Assembly (NCBI GenBank): GCA_902803695.1
Contig: CADCQX010000037.1
Coordinates: 1 to 10,896 of the forward strand
Reading direction: 5' to 3'
From: Oscillospiraceae bacterium
GTDB taxonomy: Bacteria > Bacillota > Clostridia > Saccharofermentanales > Saccharofermentanaceae
DNA length: 10,896 bases
Shown: piece by piece, positions 1 through 6,873 of the stretch
Numbering within the stretch: the stretch's first letter is position 1
How the letters are laid out: every line of letters begins with the position of its first letter
Made by a program: the position numbers and the translations under genes
Notes under the pieces: generated by a model
Database searches by the model: none
The model's input: the letters and a program-made list of their open reading frames with translations, nothing else
What the model was told of the DNA's origin: nothing

Positions 1-2263
1 AGACAGAGAAACTCCGATCCTTATAAAGCGACTGATACTATCCGCGGTATTTCTCATCATCCTCATGTATATAACCATGGGACATAATATGCTGGGACTT
101 CCGCTTCCAAGCTATTTCACCGATAATCATCCTGCACTTGCGGTTACACAGATGCTCCTTGCGATTATCGTTATGGTAATAAACGGGAAGTTCTTCACAA
201 GCGGTTTTAAATCGTTGATCCATGGTGCACCGAATATGGATACTCTTGTTGCTCTCGGCTCATCAGTATCGTTCGGATGGAGCCTTTTTGTTCTTTACAG
301 TATACTTGGAATGACACACGGGGAAGAGATGATGCATCTTTATCATGATCAGCTCTACTTTGAATCAGCCGCAATGATCCCTGCTCTTATAACTGTGGGA
401 AAGACGCTTGAATCGTTTTCGAAAGGTAAGACTACAAACGCCTTAAAAGAACTTATGAATCTTGCTCCGAAGACGGCACGCGTTATACGAGACGGAAAAG
501 AGATCGAGGTCAAGACAGAAGAAGTCATTGTAGGTGATATCTTTGTAGTTAAGCCGGGCGACAGCATCCCTGTTGACGGAGTTGTCATAGAGGGAACAAG
601 TGCGATAGACGAATCTTCTCTTACGGGTGAATCCGTTCCTGTTGATAAAGAAGAAGGCGACAATGTTAGTGCCGCTACGATAAACACATCGGGCTTTCTT
701 AAGTGCCGTGCTACTCATGTCGGTGAAGATACTACTTTGTCTCAGATAATCAGGATGGTATCCGATGCGGCTGCTACCAAGGCGCCGATCGCCAGGATCG
801 CAGATAAAGTATCGGGTATATTTGTTCCAGTTGTTATCGGTATCGCGTTACTTGTTATTGCTATATGGCTCATCCTCGGAAGAGAGGTAAGTTTTGCTTT
901 GGCAAGAGGTATATCCGTACTGGTCATCTCGTGTCCGTGTGCGCTGGGTCTTGCGACTCCTGTTGCCATTATGGTCGGTAACGGACTTGGTGCCAAGAAC
1001 GGGATCTTGTTCAAGACAAGTGAAGCTCTGGAAAATCTCGGCAAGACAAAGATAATCGCTCTTGATAAGACAGGAACCATTACGTCGGGACAACCTCAGG
1101 TAACTGATATCTGCCCTAATGAAATAAGTGAAGATGAACTTTTATCCAAAGCATATTCGCTCGAGAAAAAAAGCGAACACCCGCTTGCAGGAGCGATCGT
1201 CAGGAAGGCTGTTGGTAAGAGTTTTAGCGAAGTAACCGACTTCAAAGCGATAGCGGGAAACGGTCTTGAAGGAAAGATCGAAGGCAGGAGCGTAAGAGGC
1301 GGAAACATAAGATTTATCGGTAAGTTTACAAAGGTGCCGGGTGTTTTCGAGGAAAAGGAAAAAGAACTTTCAGGTCAGGGTAAGACTCTGATGTATTTTT
1401 CTGAAGATGACAGATTCCTTGGCGTGATCGCAGTTGCTGATGCGATCAAGGAGGACTCGTCGGAAGGAATAAAACAGCTCAAGGATCTGGGATATAAAGT
1501 AGTCATGCTGACAGGCGATAACGAGCGCACGGCAAAGGCTATTGGAAAGATCGCGGGCGTTGATGAAGTCGTATCGGACGTGCTTCCTGACGGCAAGGAA
1601 AAGGTCATAAGAAAACTTCAGGAATACGGTAAGACGGTCATGGTAGGTGACGGCATAAATGATGCTCCGGCACTTACGAGAGCAGACATCGGAATCGCCA
1701 TCGGAGCGGGAACGGATGTCGCTATAGAGAGCGCAGATATAGTCCTTGTAAATAACTCAATAAAGGATGTTGCGGCAGCGGTCAGACTCAGCAGAAAGAC
1801 GCTTAAGAATATCTATGAGAATCTGTTCTGGGCGTTTTTCTATAACCTCATCTGCATACCTTTGGCAGCGGGGGCTTTCGTGTGGGAGATGAATCCTATG
1901 ATCGGCGCTGCAGCTATGAGCCTTTCAAGTTTTACGGTTTGCATGAATGCGTTAAGGCTCAATCTTTTCAGGATGCATGACGCGTCACATGACAGGCCGA
2001 TGAAAGATAAGATAAACGAGAGAATAGTAATTGAAAAAGAAAGGAAAGACGACATGGAAAAGACACTTAAAGTTGAAGGAATGATGTGTGAACACTGCGA
2101 GGCAATGGTGAAGAAGTCATTGGAGGCGCTTGATTTTATCTCCTATGCACAGCCGAATCACAACGATAATGAGGTGCTCATTAAGATCGAAGGTGAATTC
2201 GATGAGAATAAAGTCAAAGCGATAATCGAAGACAGAGGTTACAATTATCTCGGCATGAAGTGA
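1..2263 (+). CDS. copA: Copper-exporting P1B-type ATPase CopA, 5' end cut by window, C-terminal HMA domain
   Basis: Membrane pump that uses ATP to export Cu(I) from the cytoplasm. The reading frame is open to the left edge (first full codon at base 2), so the true start and any N-terminal metal-binding domain lie outside. Counting from the first Met in the window (base 65): actuator loop TGES at 187-190, the copper-binding membrane motif CPC at 290-292 (base 932), phosphorylated Asp in DKTGT at 334 (base 1064), the P1B HP motif at 372-373, TGDN at 483-486, and the hinge GDGINDAP from 528. CPC indicates a Cu(I)/Ag(I) pump rather than a Zn/Cd pump. The loop around residues 83-95 is rich in Met and His. 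After the last membrane helices, a charged linker leads to a complete heavy-metal-associated domain (about 664-732) with MxCxxC cysteines at 675 and 678. No copY/csoR regulator is visible in the window, and no terminator follows. The family call is secure; copper specificity is inferred from motifs. Confidence 0.95.
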   Translation, partial: DRETPILIKRLILSAVFLIILMYITMGHNMLGLPLPSYFTDNHPALAVTQMLLAIIVMVINGKFFTSGFKSLIHGAPNMDTLVALGSSVSFGWSLFVLYSILGMTHGEEMMHLYHDQLYFESAAMIPALITVGKTLESFSKGKTTNALKELMNLAPKTARVIRDGKEIEVKTEEVIVGDIFVVKPGDSIPVDGVVIEGTSAIDESSLTGESVPVDKEEGDNVSAATINTSGFLKCRATHVGEDTTLSQIIRMVSDAAATKAPIARIADKVSGIFVPVVIGIALLVIAIWLILGREVSFALARGISVLVISCPCALGLATPVAIMVGNGLGAKNGILFKTSEALENLGKTKIIALDKTGTITSGQPQVTDICPNEISEDELLSKAYSLEKKSEHPLAGAIVRKAVGKSFSEVTDFKAIAGNGLEGKIEGRSVRGGNIRFIGKFTKVPGVFEEKEKELSGQGKTLMYFSEDDRFLGVIAVADAIKEDSSEGIKQLKDLGYKVVMLTGDNERTAKAIGKIAGVDEVVSDVLPDGKEKVIRKLQEYGKTVMVGDGINDAPALTRADIGIAIGAGTDVAIESADIVLVNNSIKDVAAAVRLSRKTLKNIYENLFWAFFYNLICIPLAAGAFVWEMNPMIGAAAMSLSSFTVCMNALRLNLFRMHDASHDRPMKDKINERIVIEKERKDDMEKTLKVEGMMCEHCEAMVKKSLEALDFISYAQPNHNDNEVLIKIEGEFDENKVKAIIEDRGYNYLGMK
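2054..2263 (+). other. Possible internal translation start giving a free 69-aa CopZ-like copper chaperone
   Basis: Inside copA, in the same frame, an ATG at 2054 is preceded by AAGGAAAG (2041-2048), with AGGA ending 8 bases before the ATG. Translation from here yields exactly 69 residues, the usual size of a CopZ/Atx1-type chaperone, and starts right at the boundary between the charged linker and the HMA fold (Lys-Thr-Leu-Lys-Val-Glu-Gly, then MMCEHC). Seen: the SD-like bases, the ATG and the domain boundary. Inferred: that ribosomes actually start here. The purine-rich context could equally be chance, since the linker encodes Glu/Lys/Arg. Confidence 0.3.
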
Positions 2264-2333
2264 TATGACTTTGTTTTAATGCCGCCCTATTTGGTGTATC
2301 ATCTATTTACTATGATTTCTTAAGGGGGACTAT

Positions 2334-3893
2334 ATGGCTATATATGCAACTAACCCGATCATGCCGGGTTTCTATCCTGATCCGTCTATCTGCGCGGTAG
2401 GCGAGGATTACTATCTTTGTAACTCCACATTCTCATATGTTCCGGGTCTTTCCCTGATGCACAGTAAGGATCTCGTGCACTGGGAACAGATTGGTAACGT
2501 TCTTACGAGACATTCCCAGATCCCACTCGAGGGAGCTGATCATTCACAGGGACTTTTTGCTCCTACGATCAGATATCATGAAGGACTCTTCTATGTTATC
2601 TGTACGAACGTAACTCACGGCGGTAACTTCATCGTAACTGCTGAGAATCCTGAGGGACCATGGTCTGAACCGCACTATCTTGTTGATGCAGACGGTATCG
2701 ATCCTTCACTCTTTTTCGATGATGACGGAAAGTGCTATTACATTGGAACTCATCCGAATCCGGACGGAGTAAAGTACAACGGTGACTGGTATATCTATAT
2801 CAGTGAGGTTGACCTTAACGAGTGGAAGCTCGTAGGTGAGAAGAAGAACGTATGGAACGGTGCTCTGAAGGGTTGTATCTGGCCTGAGGGACCGCATATC
2901 TACAAAGAGAACGGTTACTACTACATCATGCACGCTGAGGGCGGAACAGGTCCTGAGCACTCAGTAATGATCGCACGTAGTAAAGATATCTGGGGTCCGT
3001 ATGAGGGTAACCCGAAGAACCCTATCCTTACACATAGACACTTGGGTAAGGACTATCCTATCAAGTACGTAGGTCACGGCGACATCATCCAGACACCTAA
3101 GGGCGAATGGTTCATGACAATGCTTGCTGTCCGTCCGCTCAACAGATACACGACAATGGGCCGTGAGACATTCCTTGCAAAGTTTATTTGGGAGGATGAT
3201 TGGCCGGTAGTAAATCCTGGCGTCGGTATGCTCACGGAGAAGGTTGAGATCGATCTTCCTGAATGGGACCCTACAAAGGATCCTGATTCCTACACATCCA
3301 GGACTAACGGTAAGACAACTATCCCTGGTACAAAGAAGGATTATGACTTCGCATCCATGAAGGAACTCGGAGATGAATTCCTCATGCTCCGTAACTATCC
3401 TGATGATATGTATAAGTTTGACGGTGAGGGCTTAAAGCTCAAGGCAGGTAAGGACGATATCAAGGCAGTTGCAAGTCCATCCTATATCGCTATCCGTCAG
3501 CAGCATCATCACTTCAAGTCATCCACAACATTTGATTCTTCCGTTCTTAAGGAAGGCGAGAGCGCAGGACTTATCCTCCTTCAGAATAACCTCTACAACC
3601 TCCGTGCAGAAGTAGTAGACGGTAAGTGTAAGATGGTTCTGTGTCAGGACGGCAAGGAAGAGATCATCGGTGAGACAGAGGCATCCGGAAATGTTACTGT
3701 TTCTATCATAGTTGACGGACTTAACACAAAGGTCCTCTGCGGTGATAAGGAACTCGGTGAAGCATCAGTTGCCAATCTTTCAACCGAGGTTGCAGGAGGC
3801 TTCGTAGGATGCTGTATCGGTATCTACGCTTCCGCTAACGGCAAAGATTCTGACACCTATGTAAACTTCACAAGGCTTACATATGATTTCTGA
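2334..3893 (+). CDS. Glycoside hydrolase family 43 beta-xylosidase / arabinofuranosidase, cytoplasmic
   Basis: Likely releases xylose or arabinose from short xylo-oligosaccharides imported into the cell. The 519-aa protein has no signal peptide or membrane segment. Residues 1-300 form the five-bladed propeller: NPIMPGFYPDPS carries the catalytic base Asp16, GIDPS the pKa-tuning Asp123, and WPEGPHIY the general acid Glu185. Residues 335-519 match the beta-sandwich found in beta-xylosidases of this type, with the IRQQHHHF segment at 387-394 corresponding to the RRQQH-type motif. Length agrees with two-domain GH43 xylosidases (about 500-550 aa). The start is supported by AAGGGGG at 2322-2328, 5 bases before the ATG. 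The gene lies 70 bp after copA with no clear terminator or consensus promoter between, and ends at a strong terminator. No sugar transporter is adjacent. The choice between xylosidase and arabinofuranosidase cannot be made from sequence alone; members are often bifunctional. Confidence 0.9.
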   Translation: MAIYATNPIMPGFYPDPSICAVGEDYYLCNSTFSYVPGLSLMHSKDLVHWEQIGNVLTRHSQIPLEGADHSQGLFAPTIRYHEGLFYVICTNVTHGGNFIVTAENPEGPWSEPHYLVDADGIDPSLFFDDDGKCYYIGTHPNPDGVKYNGDWYIYISEVDLNEWKLVGEKKNVWNGALKGCIWPEGPHIYKENGYYYIMHAEGGTGPEHSVMIARSKDIWGPYEGNPKNPILTHRHLGKDYPIKYVGHGDIIQTPKGEWFMTMLAVRPLNRYTTMGRETFLAKFIWEDDWPVVNPGVGMLTEKVEIDLPEWDPTKDPDSYTSRTNGKTTIPGTKKDYDFASMKELGDEFLMLRNYPDDMYKFDGEGLKLKAGKDDIKAVASPSYIAIRQQHHHFKSSTTFDSSVLKEGESAGLILLQNNLYNLRAEVVDGKCKMVLCQDGKEEIIGETEASGNVTVSIIVDGLNTKVLCGDKELGEASVANLSTEVAGGFVGCCIGIYASANGKDSDTYVNFTRLTYDF

Positions 3894-3920
3894 GCCGGAT
3901 ATTGATCTAGTTTAGACATG

Positions 3921-3957
3921 ATACTCCGGTACAGTTTCGTACCGGAGTATGTTTTTT
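3921..3957 (+). terminator. Rho-independent terminator after the GH43 gene
   Basis: A perfect 12-bp stem, ATACTCCGGTAC (3921-3932) with GTACCGGAGTAT (3939-3950), has a 6-base loop AGTTTC and is followed by G and six T residues (3952-3957). It sits 27 bp after the GH43 stop. The reverse strand has no T-run on the other side, so it works for plus-strand transcripts only. It ends 15 bp before the next gene's ATG, which leaves no room for a promoter between them. Confidence 0.9.
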
Positions 3958-3972
3958 CAGAAAGGATATTTT

Positions 3973-4410
3973 ATGATACGTGAAGCCAGACGCGATGATT
4001 TAGACGGTATTTTGGAGTTGTATCTCTTTTTACATGATACGGAGATCCCTAATCACGATCAGCATTTGAGTCATGTATGGGATCACATTTTGAATGATCC
4101 GTATTATCACCTCATTGTCTGTGAAGAGGAAGGCAGGATCGTATCATCATGCACATGTCTTGTCGTACCAAATCTTACTCACGGTGTCCGTCCTTATGTC
4201 CTTATCGAAAACGTTGTCACGCACGAAGACTATAGAGGCAAGGGATACGCTACAAAGTGCCTTGATTATGCCAAAGAGATAGCTAATGCGAATAACTGCT
4301 ACAAGATGATGCTCATGACAGGTTCCAAGAAACCTTCAACTTTGAAATTCTATGAGAATGCTGGTTACAGCAGCAGTGATAAGACTGCATTTAACCAGAA
4401 ACTGCAATGA
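3973..4410 (+). CDS. GNAT-family N-acetyltransferase
   Basis: Transfers an acetyl group from acetyl-CoA to an unknown amine. The 145-aa protein is a single GNAT domain: the acetyl-CoA pyrophosphate-binding motif reads RGKGYA at residues 98-103, preceded by the beta-4 strand YVLIENVVTHEDY (75-87 or so), and the C-terminal KPSTLKFYENAGY is the usual motif B helix and Tyr. I use the ATG at 3973 rather than 3949: the earlier ATG lies in the 3' arm of the terminator hairpin and has no ribosome binding site, while AAAGGA at 3961-3966 precedes 3973 with a 6-base gap. Because the terminator ends just before this ribosome binding site, expression should come from read-through or from a start point upstream of the hairpin. 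The gene converges on the HIT gene with a 5-bp gap. Substrate unknown. Confidence 0.85.
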   Translation: MIREARRDDLDGILELYLFLHDTEIPNHDQHLSHVWDHILNDPYYHLIVCEEEGRIVSSCTCLVVPNLTHGVRPYVLIENVVTHEDYRGKGYATKCLDYAKEIANANNCYKMMLMTGSKKPSTLKFYENAGYSSSDKTAFNQKLQ

Positions 4411-4415
4411 GTTGA

Positions 4416-4808
4416 TCAGAGTGCAGCTTTGATCTTTTCGGCAACCTTTTCCGAAACTTCTTTTTCGCCCGCAGGATAGATCCAATCATATCCGTCGTTT
4501 TCAAGTCTCGGAAAAACATGAAAATGGAAGTGGCCGAACTCGCAGTTTGCTCCGCCGTTTTGCATTATGCCGTAACCTTTGGCGTTATATACTTTCTCGT
4601 ATGCCCGAATGATCTTTCTTGATTCTTCGGTAATGTCCATAACATATTCATTCGGCAGATCCAGTATGGAATCCACATGAAGCTTAGGTATGATCAGGAT
4701 ATGTCCCTCATTTGCAGGATTTATGTCCAGAAATGAAATTGTCCTTTCGGTCTCACTTATTACCAGTGGTTCCTTCTCATGGTTGGCGAAATCGCAGAAT
4801 AAACACAT
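4416..4808 (-). CDS. HIT-family nucleotide hydrolase/transferase
   Basis: Histidine-triad proteins hydrolyse or transfer nucleotides at phosphoester or phosphoramidate bonds (Hint and Fhit-like branches) in the cytoplasm. The active-site triad HFHFHVF occupies residues 93-99 of a 130-aa protein. The N-terminus MCLFC matches the common bacterial MCxFC opening whose cysteines can help bind zinc, and EGHILIIPKLHV is the typical core strand. I choose the Met at 4808 because homologues start with MC(I/L)FC and GAGGAG lies 10 bases upstream. An in-frame ATG at 4823, preceded by AAGGAAA, would add only five residues; the open frame extends to 4868, but those residues do not look like HIT sequence. 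The gene is divergent from the diguanylate cyclase gene and tail to tail with the GNAT gene. Natural substrate unknown. Confidence 0.88.
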   Translation of the reverse strand: MCLFCDFANHEKEPLVISETERTISFLDINPANEGHILIIPKLHVDSILDLPNEYVMDITEESRKIIRAYEKVYNAKGYGIMQNGGANCEFGHFHFHVFPRLENDGYDWIYPAGEKEVSEKVAEKIKAAL

Positions 4809-4841
4809 AATCTTGTAACTCCTCATATTTTCCTTATGAAG

Positions 4842-4878
4842 CATTATAACACTATTAAACTTTAACAATGTTATAATG
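4842..4878. promoter_or_regulatory. Symmetric divergent promoter region between HIT and GGDEF genes
   Basis: Two perfect 10-bp inverted arms, CATTATAACA (4842-4851) and TGTTATAATG (4869-4878), flank 17 bp of A/T-rich DNA. Each arm carries a consensus TATAAT -10 box pointing outward: 4872-4877 on the plus strand toward the GGDEF gene (ATG at 4924) and 4843-4848 on the minus strand toward HIT (ATG at 4808). At normal spacing each -35 would lie on or next to the other promoter's -10, and neither -35 is near consensus (ACACTA and ACATTG at 17-bp spacing). The -10 boxes are seen directly; promoter activity is inferred. Confidence 0.6.
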
Positions 4879-4923
4879 TTCGGGGGTATGAAATGGGTGA
4901 TAGGCTTATGAGGTAGGGCGAGT

Positions 4924-6018
4924 ATGAAGCTATTGAAGAGATTATGTGATTATTTCTTTTACTGCGGCATCGGAAAAGAAGAATACAACAAGATAAAAAA
5001 GGATGCTTACATATCCAATTTTAATGTTTGGAGGATCCTTCATGTATTGATCGCCGTAGTATTTCTCTTCCTGTTTATCGTCTCGTTATTTGACGGTCCG
5101 ATGGTCGTCAACAGATGGTTTTACCTCGCTTCATTGATCTACTTCTGTTTAACGAGTTTCCTCTTTTTATTCTTGAAAAAAGACTCCCTTATTGCTCAGC
5201 TTTTGATCTATCTTTCCATCTCGCTGATGTTCGTATTCGGTTGCCTTATCACTCAGAATAAACCTGATAGTCCGGCAGTAACTTTCATAGCCATATTATT
5301 GGTAGCTCCTATGTTCATGATCGACAAGCCGTTTTTTATGATCATCGAATTATGCTCCGCATCAGCTCTATTTCTTATATGGATGCATGGTGTAAAGCCG
5401 CACGAAGTCTGGCTTTATGACCTGATGAATGTCATTCCGTTTACCATCGTCGGATGTTTTCTTAATGTCATCGCAAATGCGATAAGGATCAGAGAATTTG
5501 TACTTACCAGGAAGATCCAGATTCAGAAGGACACTGATGAACTTACAGGGCTTATGAATAAGGGAGCTCTTACAAGAGAGATCAATGAATATCTTTCCGA
5601 CGATTCAAAGAACAAAGGCACCATGTTTCTCATGGATGCAGATCATTTTAAAACAATAAATGATACGTACGGTCATGATGCAGGAGATCAGGTTATCGCA
5701 CAGTTTGGTGAGTATCTCAGAAATAAGTTTGATTCCGATGAAGTTGCGGGCCGTTTTGGAGGAGATGAATTTATCATCTTCATAAAAGATAACGATGATC
5801 CGGATACTGCCCGTAGGATAGCTGAAGATGTTGTTTCTGATACTTCTGAAAAACTGCGTATTCCGGATACAGATCAGAAAGTAACCGTGAGCATAGGTGT
5901 CTTCATATATAAGGGAATCGAGAAGAATTATTCGGAGATCATCAAAAAAGCCGATAAGGCCATGTATAAAGCAAAAGCCGATCCCAATAGTAATTATTGC
6001 TTTTACGAAGAAGCATAA
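4924..6018 (+). CDS. Membrane-anchored diguanylate cyclase (GGDEF domain)
   Basis: Makes the second messenger cyclic di-GMP from two GTP at the inner face of the membrane. The 364-aa protein begins with a short basic cytoplasmic segment, then about six hydrophobic helices (near residues 36-56, 65-84, 88-108, 117-134, 137-155 and 164-186), and a GGDEF domain from about 200. The domain opens with DTDELTGLMNKGAL, has the metal-site segment DADHFKTINDTYGHDAGD from 238, and keeps an intact GGDEF at 279-283, so it should be active. The inhibitory I-site is absent: the place where RxxD would stand (270-273) reads DSDE. The membrane part resembles generic multi-helix sensor modules and I cannot name its signal. 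The start follows a weak purine-rich AGGTAGGGCGAG. The gene is divergent from HIT and probably monocistronic; no EAL/HD-GYP phosphodiesterase is in the window. Confidence 0.92.
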   Translation: MKLLKRLCDYFFYCGIGKEEYNKIKKDAYISNFNVWRILHVLIAVVFLFLFIVSLFDGPMVVNRWFYLASLIYFCLTSFLFLFLKKDSLIAQLLIYLSISLMFVFGCLITQNKPDSPAVTFIAILLVAPMFMIDKPFFMIIELCSASALFLIWMHGVKPHEVWLYDLMNVIPFTIVGCFLNVIANAIRIREFVLTRKIQIQKDTDELTGLMNKGALTREINEYLSDDSKNKGTMFLMDADHFKTINDTYGHDAGDQVIAQFGEYLRNKFDSDEVAGRFGGDEFIIFIKDNDDPDTARRIAEDVVSDTSEKLRIPDTDQKVTVSIGVFIYKGIEKNYSEIIKKADKAMYKAKADPNSNYCFYEEA

Positions 6019-6041
6019 TCCGTATAAGTGATAATTTAATG

Positions 6042-6062
6042 ATTTAAAGTCTTACTTTAAAT
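6042..6062. repeat. Perfect inverted repeat between GGDEF gene and DUF2975 operon
   Basis: ATTTAAAGT (6042-6050) and ACTTTAAAT (6054-6062) are exact reverse complements around CTT. A further copy of the half-site, ACTTTAATT, lies at 6075-6083, 21 bp downstream of the second arm, inside the promoter spacer. It may be an operator for the downstream operon, or a weak A/T-rich terminator for the GGDEF gene; it is followed by TTCTATT rather than a clean T-run, so I favour operator. Confidence 0.5.
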
Positions 6063-6067
6063 TTCTA

Positions 6068-6115
6068 TTGACAAACTTTAATTCTCGGTGTTAGTATAAT
6101 CTCAAGATCGCGATC
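6068..6115 (+). promoter_or_regulatory. Promoter and start-site palindrome of the DUF2975/HTH operon
   Basis: A perfect TTGACA (6068-6073) and a perfect TATAAT (6095-6100) are separated by 21 bp, longer than the usual 16-18. A poorer -10, TAGTAT at 6092-6097, would restore an 18-bp gap. Immediately downstream, around the expected transcription start, lies a perfect 10-bp palindrome GATCGCGATC (6106-6115), a plausible operator. The operon's ATG is at 6162, behind GGAGGAAAG at 6149-6157. Confidence 0.6.
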
Positions 6116-6161
6116 AGAAACATAATTTGATCCTACATGGGAAGACACGGAGGAAAGTAAC

Positions 6162-6620
6162 ATGGAAAACAGATCAGCTTCACTTAAGAAGAGAATATGT
6201 GCTGATATGTATATATCTCTAGTATTTGTTGCAATTGAGTTTGCTATCGGCATGTGGCAGGCGGTTAGACTTATATCTGAGAATGATGAATTTGCTTTAA
6301 AAAGAAGCATTCATGCATTCACCGGAGCTTTGGCTATATTCTTTATATTTTTGATCTTGAGCAGAGTAAGAAAGACCGGAAAACCATTTGACAGTACAGT
6401 GATCACTTACATGAGAGCAGCATCATTGACAGTTATCGTAGGCGGAGTGCTGCCATTCTTTTTAACTATGATCCTTGGAGTAATTAAGGAATCAGGATTT
6501 AGTATAGAGATTGCAAATATCGATCTCCTTATGCCTTTGGTCGGTGTTGCTTTGGGTATTGTTTCTGAGATATTTGTATATGGCAAAGATCTTCAGGAAG
6601 ATAATGATCTTATAGCTTAA
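6162..6620 (+). CDS. DUF2975-type four-helix membrane protein
   Basis: A 152-aa integral membrane protein with hydrophobic segments near residues 16-36, 49-69, 86-107 and 120-140. The short cytoplasmic C-terminus GKDLQEDNDLIA matches the LQ-E/D-x-D-L ending typical of the DUF2975 family, and, as is common for that family in Firmicutes, a small HTH regulator gene follows in the same operon, 14 bp after this stop codon. The start has a strong GGAGG at 6149-6153. The biochemical role of the family is not established; co-occurrence with the HTH protein suggests that the membrane protein may sense an envelope signal or modulate the regulator, which is inference. No catalytic motif is visible. The DUF2975 call rests on topology, length, C-terminal motif and neighbour, not on a profile search. 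Confidence 0.75.
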   Translation: MENRSASLKKRICADMYISLVFVAIEFAIGMWQAVRLISENDEFALKRSIHAFTGALAIFFIFLILSRVRKTGKPFDSTVITYMRAASLTVIVGGVLPFFLTMILGVIKESGFSIEIANIDLLMPLVGVALGIVSEIFVYGKDLQEDNDLIA

Positions 6621-6634
6621 GGGAGGATAGGAAA

Positions 6635-6835
6635 ATGGCAATTATCGTGAGGCTTGACCGAATGATGGCGGACCGTAAGATATCCCTTAATGAACTGGCT
6701 GAGAAGGTCGGGATGTCAAATGTAAATCTATCCAACCTTAAGACAGGTAAGATGAAGGGTATCCGTTTCGAAACATTGGATGCAATATGTGATGTCCTGG
6801 ATTGTCAGCCGGGAGATATACTCGAACATAGATAA
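6635..6835 (+). CDS. Small Cro/C1-type HTH regulator (HTH_26-like, 66 aa)
   Basis: A single-domain DNA-binding protein of 66 residues. The helix-turn-helix spans about residues 18-40 (NELAEKVGMSNVNLSNLKTG), and the end TLDAICDVLDCQPGDILEH is the standard closing helix and tail of this Xre subgroup, in which the whole protein is the HTH domain with no sensor. It is preceded by GGGAGG at 6621-6626, 8 bases before the ATG, and lies 14 bp behind the DUF2975 gene, so the two are almost certainly cotranscribed and expressed together. It probably autoregulates the operon; candidate operators are the inverted repeats at 6042-6062 and 6106-6115. No terminator is obvious in the 38 bp before the convergent GNAT gene. 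Confidence 0.88.
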   Translation: MAIIVRLDRMMADRKISLNELAEKVGMSNVNLSNLKTGKMKGIRFETLDAICDVLDCQPGDILEHR

Positions 6836-6873
6836 ACCTTGCCGCACTTATTGACGATATATCGGATATCTAA

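Noticed and set aside
355..1608. Several minus-strand open frames of 70-112 codons inside copA
   Set aside because: They are antisense shadows of a well-conserved gene, without ribosome binding sites or recognisable domains.
2264..2333. Promoter for the GH43 gene in the copA-GH43 gap
   Set aside because: TATGAT- and TTGTTT-like pieces exist but not at workable spacing, so I do not call one.
3949..3972. Upstream ATG at 3949 as start of the GNAT gene
   Set aside because: It lies in the 3' arm of the terminator hairpin with no ribosome binding site; the ATG at 3973 has AAAGGA at a proper distance and gives the normal GNAT N-terminus.
4809..4868. 20-residue N-terminal extension of the HIT protein
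   Set aside because: HIT proteins usually begin at MCxFC; the extension crosses the -10 box of the predicted promoter.
6042..6062. Intrinsic terminator of the diguanylate cyclase gene
   Set aside because: The stem is almost all A/T with a 3-base loop and no proper T-run; listed instead as a repeat and possible operator.
6845..6870. Possible terminator between the HTH and GNAT genes (GATAT-ATCGG-ATATC)
   Set aside because: Only a 5-bp A/T-rich stem and no T-run on either strand.
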